Source: CAYHCE01 sp964355015 (GTDB lineage Bacteria > Cyanobacteriota > Cyanobacteriia > PCC-6307 > Cyanobiaceae). From it: a stretch of 14,134 nt of DNA. Below the pieces are notes generated by a model. It was not told where the DNA came from. It searched no databases and saw only the letters and a list, made by a program, of their open reading frames with translations. This document shows, piece after piece, positions 6,592 to 14,134 of the stretch. Positions within the stretch are counted from its first letter, which is position 1. Every line of letters starts with the position of its first letter. Both the position numbers and the translations under genes were made by a program. The DNA lies in NCBI GenBank assembly GCA_964355015.1, contig CAYHCE010000055.1, positions 1 to 14,134 on the forward strand. The letters run 5' to 3'.

Positions 6592-9500
6592 TCAAGCCGA
6601 CTCCACGTCGCCGTTGAGAAGATACTGGCGCTCCAGCCCCTTGATGATCACAAACAACACCGGTGCCACCCCCAGGCTGAGCACCGTGGCCACCAGGTAG
6701 CCGCCGAAACTCACGGTACCGATCGACCAACGACTGATGGCACCAGCACCGGAAGCGGTCATCAACGGGATGTAACCCACCAGTCCAGATGCCGCGGTCA
6801 TCACGATCGGTTGAAATCGAACCTTGGCCGCATTGATGCCAGCCTGGGGCAGACTCATCCCAAGCCGAATGAATTCATTCGCCTGCTCCACGATCAGGAT
6901 CGCGTTCTTGCTGGCCATGCCGATCAACATGAGCAGACCCACCTGGGCAAAGATGTCGTTGCTGATCACCGGCCAGAAGCCCCCGGCCTGCAACAGATTG
7001 GCGCGCCCCCAGATCGCCACCATGGCGCCGAGGGTGGCCAGGGGCACGGTGAGCAGAATGATCAGGGGGTCGATGTAACTGCTGTACTGGGCAGCCATCA
7101 CCAGGAACACCAGCACGAAGGCCAGGGCAAAGATCGCTGTGGTGGCTCCTCCGGCACTCCTCTCCTCGAGCGAGAGGCCTGACCACTCGTAGCCGAAACC
7201 GGGATCGAGCGTTTCTGCGGCCAGTTCCTCCATCGCGACGATCGCCTGGCCGGAGCTGTAACCGGGAGCCGGAACTCCCTGGATCTTGATCGACTCGTAG
7301 ACGTTGTAAGACGTGATCGTTGGCGGAGCAATGAAGGGCTCCGTCTTGATGACACTCTGCAGTTGCACAAGGTCACCGGAACGGGAGCGCACAAAGAACG
7401 ACCCGATGTCTCCGGGCTGACGACGCTGATCGGCTTCTGCCTGAATGTAGACCCGATATTGATCGGATCCGAGGATGAAGTCGTTCACGTATTTCCCGCC
7501 GAGGTACGCCTCAAGGGTTCCGAAGGCTTCGCTCACATCGACATCGAGTGCCTTGACCAGGTCCCGGTCCAGCGTGATCGCCATCTGCTCGGTGGCGGGA
7601 GTGAAGCTGGTTCTGACCCCCTGCAGTTCAGGCCGCTCCCGGGCTGCCGCGATCAGGGCCTGAGCATTCTTGATCAATACATCCATCGGCTGGCCCGCAC
7701 GGTTCTGCAGGTGAAACTCGAAACCTCCCGTCGCGCCCACTCCGTCGACAGGCGGAATGTTGGTGGCGATGGCGAAGGAACCCGTCACCTCGTTCTTGAG
7801 TCTGCCGTTGATCGACTGGAGCAGGCTGAACACGGATTGGTCTGCCTCGGCACGCTGATCCCAGGGCTTGAAGCGAACAAAGAACAGATATTTGTTGTAA
7901 GCGTTCCCTTCCAGGCCATATCCCGCGGCTCCAAGGAAGCTTTCAATATCCGGATAGTCCTTGAGGATGCCGCTCACCTGCTTGACCTGCTCCTGGGTAT
8001 AGGGCAGGGCAACCGTGGGAGGGCATTCGCCGATCAAGATCATCAGGCCCTGGTCTTCATCAGGGATGAACCCTGTCGGCACGATGCCCAGCATCATCAC
8101 GGTGGCGATCAGCCCGATAACGAAAAAGCCAAACACGATGTGACGCAGCCCCATCAGCTGCTCAATGGCTCTGCCGTACCAGGCCACCAGTGCGTCGAAC
8201 ATCCGGTTGAAGCCGCGGAACAACCAACCGAGTCCCCAGTTGATCCCCCGCTGGATGGCATCAGGTGGGGCGCCCTCCGGCTTCAGAAACAGCGCACTGA
8301 GGGTGGGCGAGAACGTCAGCGCATTGAAGGTGGAAAACACGATCGCCGCTGCCAGGGTGACAGCGAACTGGCGGTAGACGATGCCGGTGGTGCCAGGGAA
8401 GAAGGACACCGGGATGAACACCGCCAGTTGCACCAGGGCTGCGGTGATGGTGGGAGTGGCCAGCTCGTTCATGGAATCCAGCGCCGCTTGCAGTGGCTTC
8501 ATGCCCTGGCCGAGCTTTTGCTTGATCGACTGCACGATCACCACCGCGTCATCGGTGACGGTGCCGATCGCCAGGATGATGCCGAACATGGTGAGCTGGT
8601 TGATGCTGAAGCCAAGCCCCAGCACCACCGCCATGGCTCCCACCATCGCCACCGGCATGGCCAGGGCCGGCACAATGGTGGAGCGCCAGTCCTGCAGGAA
8701 CAGCAGGATCGTGAGCACGGCCATCACGATGGCGTCGCGCAGGTTGCCCGTCACATCCGCCAGGGACGTGGTGACGAACAGGGTGGAATCATAGGGAATT
8801 TCGTAGCGCAGGCCAGGTGGGAAGTTGGCGGACAGCTCCTTGACCTTTTCCTTCACCCGATTGCCGGTATCGAGGGCATTGGCACCCGGCAACTGATACA
8901 CGAACAGAGCCGCCGAAGGCCTGCCGGTCTGGGTGGTGTCAACGTCGTAATTCTCCGCGCCCAGCTCCACGCGGCCCACATCGATCAGCTTGACCAGCGT
9001 TCCGTCCTCATCCCGCTTGAGCACGAGGTTCTCGGCATCGGCCACATCACGAAAGCGACTTTCGGCCTTCAGGGGGATGGCGACCTCCTGGCCCTCCGGG
9101 CTGGGCTGTTGTCCAAGGCGCCCAGCACCGGTCTGGATGTTCTGCTCCTGGAGCGCCCGCTCCACATCAAGCGGGGTCAGATCAAAGCTGGCCAGTCGTA
9201 CTGGATCCAGCCAGATCCGCATGGCGTAGCGCCGCTCACCAATGATCGTGATGTTTCCGACACCCGGCACGCGGCGGATCTCATCACTGAGGTTCTGGTC
9301 GACGAAGTTGCTGAGGAACAGCTGGTCGTAGAGCGGCTCACCGCTGGCGTCGGTATCGGCGTAGAAGCCGTAGGCAACCAGAATGCTCGGCGAGGCGGCC
9401 TTGGTCGTCACCCCCGTCTGCTTGACCACGTCGGGCAGGGTGGGTGAAGCCTGAGAGACCCTGTTCTGAACGTTCACCTGCGCAATGTTTCGGTCCACTG

Positions 9501-9795
9501 CGACGGGGAAAAAGACGTTGATATTGCTGATGCCATCCGATGAAGTGTTGGAAGACAGGTATTTCATGTCTTCCACCCCGTTGATCTCCTTCTCCAGCAC
9601 CCGCGTCACGGTGTCGAAGGTGGTGCGGGCATCGGCACCGATGTTGGTGGCCATCACCTGGATCTGGGTAGGTGCCAGCTGAGGCAGCTTCTCCAGGGGC
9701 AGCAAAGGGATCGCCACGCCGCCGATCAGCAGGATCACCAGCGAACACACCGTGGTGAGAACGGGGTTGCGGATGAAGCGGTCGGAAAGGCTCAC
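6592..9795 (-). CDS. RND-family (HAE1/AcrB-like) efflux permease
   Basis: This is a complete 1067-aa inner-membrane proton-driven exporter of the resistance-nodulation-division superfamily. The GTG start at 9795 is fixed by an in-frame stop three codons upstream. Residues 1-30 form the first helix (SDRFIRNPVLTTVCSLVILL) and are followed by the porter domain. Helix 4 carries the paired acidic residues D415-D416 (AIGTVTDDAVVIV), and K963 in GMASKNAILIVEQ matches the AcrB relay lysine, so the proton relay looks intact. The duplicated 6+6 helix layout and two large periplasmic loops are normal in size. Typical AcrB residues GLLVDD are here GTVTDD. A small membrane protein follows one base after the stop. 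A periplasmic adaptor lies at 12561-13643 on the other strand. The substrate is unknown. Confidence 0.97.
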   Translation of the reverse strand: MSLSDRFIRNPVLTTVCSLVILLIGGVAIPLLPLEKLPQLAPTQIQVMATNIGADARTTFDTVTRVLEKEINGVEDMKYLSSNTSSDGISNINVFFPVAVDRNIAQVNVQNRVSQASPTLPDVVKQTGVTTKAASPSILVAYGFYADTDASGEPLYDQLFLSNFVDQNLSDEIRRVPGVGNITIIGERRYAMRIWLDPVRLASFDLTPLDVERALQEQNIQTGAGRLGQQPSPEGQEVAIPLKAESRFRDVADAENLVLKRDEDGTLVKLIDVGRVELGAENYDVDTTQTGRPSAALFVYQLPGANALDTGNRVKEKVKELSANFPPGLRYEIPYDSTLFVTTSLADVTGNLRDAIVMAVLTILLFLQDWRSTIVPALAMPVAMVGAMAVVLGLGFSINQLTMFGIILAIGTVTDDAVVIVQSIKQKLGQGMKPLQAALDSMNELATPTITAALVQLAVFIPVSFFPGTTGIVYRQFAVTLAAAIVFSTFNALTFSPTLSALFLKPEGAPPDAIQRGINWGLGWLFRGFNRMFDALVAWYGRAIEQLMGLRHIVFGFFVIGLIATVMMLGIVPTGFIPDEDQGLMILIGECPPTVALPYTQEQVKQVSGILKDYPDIESFLGAAGYGLEGNAYNKYLFFVRFKPWDQRAEADQSVFSLLQSINGRLKNEVTGSFAIATNIPPVDGVGATGGFEFHLQNRAGQPMDVLIKNAQALIAAARERPELQGVRTSFTPATEQMAITLDRDLVKALDVDVSEAFGTLEAYLGGKYVNDFILGSDQYRVYIQAEADQRRQPGDIGSFFVRSRSGDLVQLQSVIKTEPFIAPPTITSYNVYESIKIQGVPAPGYSSGQAIVAMEELAAETLDPGFGYEWSGLSLEERSAGGATTAIFALAFVLVFLVMAAQYSSYIDPLIILLTVPLATLGAMVAIWGRANLLQAGGFWPVISNDIFAQVGLLMLIGMASKNAILIVEQANEFIRLGMSLPQAGINAAKVRFQPIVMTAASGLVGYIPLMTASGAGAISRWSIGTVSFGGYLVATVLSLGVAPVLFVIIKGLERQYLLNGDVESA

Positions 9796-9837
9796 GGTTG
9801 ATCACGTCCAGATCAGAGCCTAGAACTGGCCAGGGAA

Positions 9838-9870
9838 TTGTGCAGTCATAGACTTTACAATTATCCCTAC
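9838..9870 (-). promoter_or_regulatory. AT-rich patch, possible promoter of the RND permease
   Basis: In the 266-bp gap between two minus-strand genes, this is the only AT-rich block. On the minus strand it holds GGGATAATTGTAAAG. GATAAT (9865-9860) could serve as a -10, about 65 bases before the GTG start. No good -35 is present 17 bases upstream, so an activator or another sigma factor would be needed. The rest of the gap shows nothing recognisable. Confidence 0.22.
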
Positions 9871-10061
9871 CCGACCATAGAGCGTGGCCTAGAACAAGCC
9901 CGCGTGGAGATCTCTCAGCCGAGGAGATTCATGTGACGATCAGATGGACGAAGACCGATGAAACCCTGACGCAGCAGAGCTCTCAGGCCACGCACAACTG
10001 CGCAGAGGCGAATAGAGAATTCACTGCTGCGGCATTCCTCACCGATGGACCTCGGAAACGA

Positions 10062-11102
10062 TCAATCGCCATAGGCCACTTGACAAGCTGCATTGAGCAG
10101 CTGCGCCTCCTCAGCTGTCTGAGGCGTGCGGCCATCGAGGGTGCCCTGTTGACAGTCCGCCATGAACTCCACCAGATTCGAGCCACTGTTGGCAGCAAAG
10201 GTGATGCTGTCGGTGCCGACAGGCTCAACACTGGGATAGTACAGCTCGTAGCTCGTCTCGGGCACCTCGATGTAGGTGACCTGACTGTCGATGGCATCAT
10301 CCACCAAGCTGGTGATGGTGGCAGTGGTGGCCAGGGCACCGACACCCCAGGCCACGGATCGGGCGCCCCACCAGCCCCAGGGAGGAGAAGCCCAGCCGCC
10401 GTACCAGCCGGTGGCCCAGGGGCGAGCGGCACCCCAGCCAGGCCGGGCCCATCCGGACCAGGTGTTGTCCCAGCGATTATCCGCGCGGTCGCCTCGCAGA
10501 TCGGTTCGATCCGAAACCCGGTCACTGCGTTCGTTCTGACGGGTGTCGGTGCGATCGGTGCGCTGGTCCTGGCGGTTGCCGGCGTTGTCCTGGCGCCCCT
10601 GCTGACGGGAGCTGGAGGCATCTCGGCGATCTGCCTGGGCTGTGGTGCGATCGCTCTGCCGGGCCCCGGCATTGGTCTGTCGGGTGCCGGTATTGGTCTG
10701 ACGCTGGCCTTGTCCGCTCAAGGACCGGGAGCTGCCGGAAGAGGTTGCTCGGGGCGGAGATGTCCTCGTCGAGGATGCCCGGGTAGAGCCGCTGCTCCAG
10801 CCACCCGAGGGTTTCTGACTGCCGCGGAATGAACTGCCGCCGCCGCTATAGGAGCTGAAGCCGGTACGACCACTGGAGCCTCCGCTGCGCCCACCGCTGT
10901 AACTTCGGCCGCCGCCGCGACTTCCGCCGCCTCGGCTTCCACCTCCACCACCTCTTCCGCCGCCGCCACCTCGGGCGATCTGTAACTCAGCGTTGCCGGC
11001 CTCAGCCGAGTTGAGGCCTGATGCCGCAGCTGGGTCCATCGGTGGCAGTGCCAGCGCCAGCCCAAGGCATGCAGCGGTACCCAGTCGAAATAACCGTTTC
11101 AT
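10062..11102 (-). CDS. Secreted Gly/Arg/Ser-rich protein with compact C-terminal domain
   Basis: This 346-aa protein starts at ATG 11102. Residues 1-28 form a Sec signal peptide (MKRLFRLGTAACLGLALALP, then AAASG). Residues 44-130 are Gly/Arg/Ser-rich repeats. Residues 131-212 are rich in Gln, Asp, Arg, Thr and Asn, with RTDRTDTRQNERSDRVSDRT-like units. Residues 211-252 are Trp/Gly-rich. The end (about 250-346) looks folded, with two cysteines (317, 340) and the closing LLNAACQVAYG, and I have seen comparable C-termini in bacterial hypothetical proteins. The start overlaps the stop of the upstream gene by ATGA, so the two are translationally coupled. It is likely periplasmic, surface or extracellular. 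The disordered, charged middle suggests binding to polymers or nucleic acid, but that is speculation. Confidence 0.85.
   Translation of the reverse strand: MKRLFRLGTAACLGLALALPPMDPAAASGLNSAEAGNAELQIARGGGGGRGGGGGSRGGGSRGGGRSYSGGRSGGSSGRTGFSSYSGGGSSFRGSQKPSGGWSSGSTRASSTRTSPPRATSSGSSRSLSGQGQRQTNTGTRQTNAGARQSDRTTAQADRRDASSSRQQGRQDNAGNRQDQRTDRTDTRQNERSDRVSDRTDLRGDRADNRWDNTWSGWARPGWGAARPWATGWYGGWASPPWGWWGARSVAWGVGALATTATITSLVDDAIDSQVTYIEVPETSYELYYPSVEPVGTDSITFAANSGSNLVEFMADCQQGTLDGRTPQTAEEAQLLNAACQVAYGD
10647..10654. repeat. HIP1 octamer GCGATCGC
   Basis: This is an exact HIP1 site within the low-complexity secreted protein gene. It supports a cyanobacterial source. Confidence 0.85.
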
Positions 11103-11599
11103 TGCTCAATCGCCTCCCTGAGTCGGCGGCAGCCATCATCGAAACAGGCAATATCGACTCGTCCGTTGGTGCCAAAGCTGAGGCCCACCAGGTCACGGCC
11201 TGCATAGGTCGGCCCAGCTTCCTGGCGGACACTGTTGAGGTAGTTGGGATTGACCACACAGAAGTTGCGGTCGTTGAAGCAGAGCTGGTTGGTGGAGAAG
11301 CGGATCGACGCATTGCGGGCCGGAGTCCAGGCGCCCGTGGCAGGATTCAGGCCCTCGATCCGCACATAGGGATCATCAAAGACCCGATAGGTCACCTTGG
11401 TGGTCCCGATCTTGTGGCGATATTCGGTGGCCTCTCCCACATCCACGGCCTCCACCGTGCAGGGAACGGGGGCAGCTCCCTTGAGAGAGCACGTGGTGGT
11501 GATGGTGTACAGCGACTGGGCCATGACGGCGCCAGGCATGGCAACGGCCCCCACCAAGGCTGCGCTGCCGAAGGGAATCAGAAATCGAAACCGGGTCAT
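11099..11599 (-). CDS. Secreted six-cysteine hypothetical protein
   Basis: This is a 166-aa protein with the start placed at ATG 11599. From there the sequence begins with a clear signal peptide (MTRFRFLIPFGSAALVGAVA ending in AVMA-Q, cleavage near residue 27). The frame is open to 11917, but the upstream part does not look like a protein. The mature part has six cysteines (37, 47, 107, 114, 152, 157) in three close pairs, suggesting three disulfides in an oxidising compartment. Otherwise it is mostly beta-like (KVTYRVFDDPYVRIEGL). I do not recognise the family. Its TGA overlaps the ATG of the Gly/Arg/Ser-rich secreted protein (ATGA), so the pair is probably made together. A joint role outside the cytoplasm is an inference. 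Confidence 0.82.
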   Translation of the reverse strand: MTRFRFLIPFGSAALVGAVAMPGAVMAQSLYTITTTCSLKGAAPVPCTVEAVDVGEATEYRHKIGTTKVTYRVFDDPYVRIEGLNPATGAWTPARNASIRFSTNQLCFNDRNFCVVNPNYLNSVRQEAGPTYAGRDLVGLSFGTNGRVDIACFDDGCRRLREAIEQ

Positions 11600-11777
11600 G
11601 GAGTACGCAGGGGAGTGGGTGGGCAGAGCTGATAATTTCAAGCTGGGATGCCGTGGTGTCCCGATCACGCCTCCGTCACCAATCGCAATGGTGAGTGCAC
11701 CCCCCACCGTCATCAGCCCATGGCGGTCAGGCAGCCTCAGGGGCGCGTCGGCCAAGGTGGAGAGGGATTGCCCCGCT

Positions 11778-11797
11778 GCCAGAGGCAGCCCTCTGGC
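11778..11797 (+). promoter_or_regulatory. Perfect hairpin directly before the DUF6629-like start
   Basis: GCCAGAGG-CAGC-CCTCTGGC is an 8-bp perfect stem with a 4-base loop, ending two bases before the ATG at 11799. It contains AGAGG (11781-11785), the only Shine-Dalgarno-like sequence near that start, so a folded message would hide it. It may be a translational control element or a protein-binding palindrome. Confidence 0.45.
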
Positions 11798-11798
11798 C

Positions 11799-12491
11799 AT
11801 GTGTTTCTCAAGCACCTCCAGCTTCACGGCGGCGGCGCTGCTGATTCCCCTGAGCGGGGTCGCCGTGGTAAGAGGCTGGCGCGGGCCGTCCGCCGACCTG
11901 CTGCCCCTGGCCCTCACCCCGGCGTTGTTCGGACTCCAGCAGGGGCTGGAGGGGCTCGTGTGGCTCGGCCTCGATGGAGGGGGACTTGAGCCGATGACCC
12001 ATCGGGCGGCTCTGGCCTATCTGTTCTTCGCCCATGGCTTCTGGATGGCCTGGATCCCCTGGTGTGCCCTGTAGATCGGAGGCGGCTCGAATGATGGCCA
12101 CCCCAGGCGGCTGATTCAGCTGGACCTGGTGCTGGGCATGTGGCTCTGGGTGCCACTCCTGCTGGAGCCCGCCAGGGTGACGCCGACCGTGGTGCTCGGC
12201 AGCATCGACTACCACGCGCTGATCCCCTCCTACGGGCTGGTGAGCCATGGCTGGGGAACCCTGATCTACGGCCTGATAGTCACGATCCCCCTGCTGCTGA
12301 CGCCTCTCTGCCCGGGCCCGTGCATCGATGCCTACCTCTACACCGTTCCGCCTGCGCCCGGCACGGCGGCGGCGCTGCCCACCAACCTCGAGGACGCCCT
12401 CAGCGCCTTCGCCGCCGACACGGTGCTGCGGGAGGCCCTGGGTGAACCCTTTTGCCAGGCCTACGAAAGCTTCAGGCGGCGGCACAGCTAG
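11799..12491 (+). pseudogene. DUF6629-like membrane protein with internal stop, fused to a glutamine-synthetase-like 3' end
   Basis: Residues 1-91 from ATG 11799 read MCFSSTSSFTAAALLIPLSG, then PLALTPALFGLQQGLEGLVW and LAYLFFAHGFWMAWIP. This is the hallmark order of DUF6629-type multi-helix proteins. TAG at 12072-12074 ends the frame. The same frame continues with plausible family sequence (LVLGMWLWVPLLLEP, VVLGSIDY, GWGTLIYGLIVTIPLLLTP). After about 12310 the character changes to a soluble sequence, LPTNLEDALSAFAADTVLRE then ALGEPFCQAYESFRRR. That looks like the C-terminal helices of a glutamine-synthetase-family enzyme. The gene therefore appears broken and chimeric, perhaps through a deletion that joined two genes. 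The DUF6629 call is fairly firm; the glutamine synthetase call is from memory and weaker. Confidence 0.65.
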
Positions 12492-12560
12492 AAGTTCTCC
12501 AACGGCGGTCCTGCAGGGGCTCTGCCATCACAATGCAGTTGTTGTCCAGGCTGTGCGCTG

Positions 12561-13643
12561 GTGCGAACGCCCCATTCCTTCGCCCTGCTGCTGACCCTGG
12601 CGGCCGTCGTGGCTGGCTGTCAGAGCGAACCCACACCGCAAGCCAAGGCCGTGGCCGTGGCGGTGGAACCGGTGAGCAGCACACGGTTTGCCGAGGAAAT
12701 CTCCACGATCAGCACCCTGGAAGCGCCCGAGGAGGTGAATCTGGCGGCCCAGGCGGGCGGGCGAATCGAGAGCCTGCGGGTCCGCCAGGGCGACGCGGTG
12801 CGCCAGGGGCAGTTGCTGGTGGTGCTCGATCAGGCCCAGTTGCGTGAGGAGGTGAAGGCGCTGCGGGGTCAGCGGGATGAGAGTCGACTCAATTTCCAGC
12901 GTTTCGAATTCCTGGTCAAGCAGGGAGCCGCCAGCCCCATCCAGCGTGATTCCCTGCGCCAGAATTTGCTGGCGGCGGAGTCGGCCCTGCGGGCCAAGCA
13001 GGCCGATCTGGCCTACAAGGACCTGAGGGCGCCGATTGATGGGGTGGTGAGCGAGGTGACGGTGAAACCGGGCGATGTGATCCGCGCCGGCACCCCGTTC
13101 ACCACCATTCAGCGCACGGCCCGGCTGCTGGCACGGGTGGAGGTACCAGCGCGCTTCGGTCAGCGGGTCCGTCCTGGCCAGCCGGTGCTGCTCGATGCAG
13201 CAGCCGCCACGAACCCCGTGCAGGGCAGGGTGGTCTCCATCGATCCCCGGGTGAACAATGCCACCCAGGCCTTTCTGGTCAAGGCGGAGCTGGACAACCC
13301 CAGCGGTCGGTTCCGCAACGGCGAGCGGGTGCGCACCCGGCTGGTGATCGACGACAACACCCAGTTGGCCGTGCCCGCTCTGGCGGTGACCCGCACCAGC
13401 GGCCAGACGTTCGTGTTCGTGATGGGCAACCTGGCGGAATTGGAACGCCTCCCCGGCAACGCACCGATCGAGAAGCTGCGCACTCTCCCGCCCGAAAGCC
13501 GCTTTGCCCTGCAGGTGCCTGTGAAGCTCGGATCTCTACAGGACAATCGATATCCAGTCCTCAAGGGGCTGCAGGCCGGGCAATCGCTGATCGTGAGCAA
13601 CCTGGTGAGCCTGCGACACGGCACCCCGGTGAAGGCACAGTGA
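12561..13643 (+). CDS. RND efflux periplasmic adaptor (membrane fusion protein), lipoprotein
   Basis: This is a 360-aa HlyD/AcrA-type adaptor that links an RND permease to an outer-membrane channel. GTG at 12561 starts a lipoprotein signal with lipobox VAGC at residues 17-20, giving a lipid anchor at C20. The domains run in the usual order. Residues 58-90 are the first lipoyl half (AGGRIESLRVRQGDAVRQGQ). A short alpha-hairpin follows at about 91-150, and residues 152-184 are the second lipoyl half (DLRAPIDGVVSEVTVKPGD). A beta-barrel spans about 187-265 and a membrane-proximal domain reaches the end (VLKGLQAGQSLIVSN). Length and order are normal. Its likely partner is the permease at 6592-9795, although it is not in the same operon. 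Its TGA overlaps the GTG of the GUN4-domain gene. Confidence 0.95.
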   Translation: MRTPHSFALLLTLAAVVAGCQSEPTPQAKAVAVAVEPVSSTRFAEEISTISTLEAPEEVNLAAQAGGRIESLRVRQGDAVRQGQLLVVLDQAQLREEVKALRGQRDESRLNFQRFEFLVKQGAASPIQRDSLRQNLLAAESALRAKQADLAYKDLRAPIDGVVSEVTVKPGDVIRAGTPFTTIQRTARLLARVEVPARFGQRVRPGQPVLLDAAAATNPVQGRVVSIDPRVNNATQAFLVKAELDNPSGRFRNGERVRTRLVIDDNTQLAVPALAVTRTSGQTFVFVMGNLAELERLPGNAPIEKLRTLPPESRFALQVPVKLGSLQDNRYPVLKGLQAGQSLIVSNLVSLRHGTPVKAQ

Positions 13644-14134
13644 GCGATCTCGAAGGGCGCCTGGAAGAACTCGCCCAGCGGGTGGCGCAACTTGGCGCCC
13701 AGCTCGAGGAGGTGCAGGAGACCCTCCGGCTGGTGGGAGACGTGCAGCGCTTCTCCCTGCTGCGCGAGTTACTGAACGCCGGTGATCTGAATGCCGCCGA
13801 TCAGGAGACGGCGCGCCTGCTGATGGATGAGCTGGCAGGCAGCGGAGGTGAGCTCAGCCCCCAGTCGCTGGAACGCTGCCCGGCTGGGCCGCTGCAGATC
13901 ATTGACGCCCTCTGGCATTCCAGCACCTCCGGCCGTCAGGGCTTCGCTGTGCAGCAGTGCCTCTACCGCGATCTGGGCGGTAGCCGCGACACGCTGATCG
14001 CCCAGGATCAGGAACTGTTCCTGCGCTTCACCCAGCGGGTGGGCTGGCCCCTCGTGGAGGGTGTCGGCTTTGCGATGCCGGAGCAGGAGGACCTCACGGT
14101 GCCGGTGGCCACGGCTGTCGATGCGGAGGGAGTG
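13640..14134 (+). CDS. GUN4-domain protein with N-terminal coiled coil, right end cut
   Basis: The first 165 residues are visible, starting with GTG at 13640 that overlaps the adaptor stop (GTGA). Residues 3-33 form a probable coiled coil (LEGRLEELAQRVAQLGAQLE). Residues 38-62 (LLRELLNAGDLNAADQETAR) and 86-112 (IIDALWHSSTSGRQGFAVQQ, then CLYRD) are the core GUN4 signatures. A GW at 135-136 follows. GUN4 binds porphyrins and stimulates Mg-chelatase in chlorophyll synthesis. The family also has paralogues of unknown role. The usual GRFGFSVQ is here GRQGFAVQ, a hint that this is a divergent paralogue and not the housekeeping Gun4. Co-translation with an efflux adaptor is unexpected. The rest lies beyond the window. 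Confidence 0.88.
   Translation, partial: MSDLEGRLEELAQRVAQLGAQLEEVQETLRLVGDVQRFSLLRELLNAGDLNAADQETARLLMDELAGSGGELSPQSLERCPAGPLQIIDALWHSSTSGRQGFAVQQCLYRDLGGSRDTLIAQDQELFLRFTQRVGWPLVEGVGFAMPEQEDLTVPVATAVDAEGV

Noticed and set aside
7363..9447. A 694-codon open frame on the plus strand, antisense to the RND permease
   Set aside because: The translation is rich in His, Gln, Gly and Arg with no domain. It mirrors the codon positions of the well-supported permease on the other strand.
9933..10832. A 299-codon plus-strand frame opposite the Gly/Arg/Ser-rich secreted protein
   Set aside because: Its Gly/Ala/Pro-rich translation is the complement of the repetitive Gly/Ser/Arg codons. The minus-strand frame has a signal peptide and a coupled neighbour.
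11808..12485. A 225-codon minus-strand frame opposite the DUF6629-like gene
   Set aside because: The translation is His/Gln/Arg/Gly-rich with no motif. The plus strand carries recognisable family sequence.
1..14134. CRISPR array, tRNA, rRNA or replication origin
   Set aside because: No regularly spaced repeats, no cloverleaf-like sequence and no rRNA signature segments were found on reading through both strands.

Overview
This looks like a piece of a GC-rich unicellular cyanobacterial genome, of the Cyanobium/Synechococcus kind. The main evidence is a GUN4-domain protein at the right edge, a family found in oxygenic phototrophs. Two copies of the cyanobacterial HIP1 octamer GCGATCGC support it, and so do the style of the RND permease and a DUF6629-type membrane protein. 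The assignment is inferred from gene content, not from a marker gene.

Left part (1-1724). The 5' two thirds of a SulP-family anion transporter runs off the left edge on the minus strand. Upstream of it, on the same strand, lies a small conserved-looking hypothetical gene. A stretch with no confident gene follows. Middle-left (1725-6326) is an insertion-sequence graveyard. It holds a truncated IS481-type start, a short IS630-type fragment, and a nearly whole IS5-superfamily element with an interrupted transposase. Next come about 600 bp without a recognisable gene, a six-helix potassium-channel-like gene, and an ISAs1-family element. That element has perfect 20-bp terminal inverted repeats but a multiply damaged transposase.

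Centre (6312-9795). A complete RND/HAE1 efflux permease on the minus strand is followed, one base after its stop, by a small glycine-zipper membrane protein. The last residues and stop of the small protein come from the ISAs1 inverted repeat. Right part (10062-14134). Two secreted proteins, one six-cysteine and one Gly/Arg/Ser-rich with a conserved-looking C-terminus, overlap by ATGA on the minus strand. On the plus strand there is a damaged DUF6629-like gene whose 3' end reads like the C-terminus of a glutamine synthetase. After it come an intact RND periplasmic adaptor lipoprotein and, overlapping it by GTGA, a coiled-coil GUN4-domain protein cut by the right edge.

Together, the permease and adaptor could form one envelope efflux system whose parts lie about 2.8 kb apart on opposite strands. 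No outer-membrane factor is visible. The most unusual signal is a matched pair of small insertions (23 and 25 bp). Each contains a GC-rich mini-hairpin, is flanked by a CTA(C) duplication at an inferred CCTAC(A/G)CC target, and disrupts one of two unrelated transposases.
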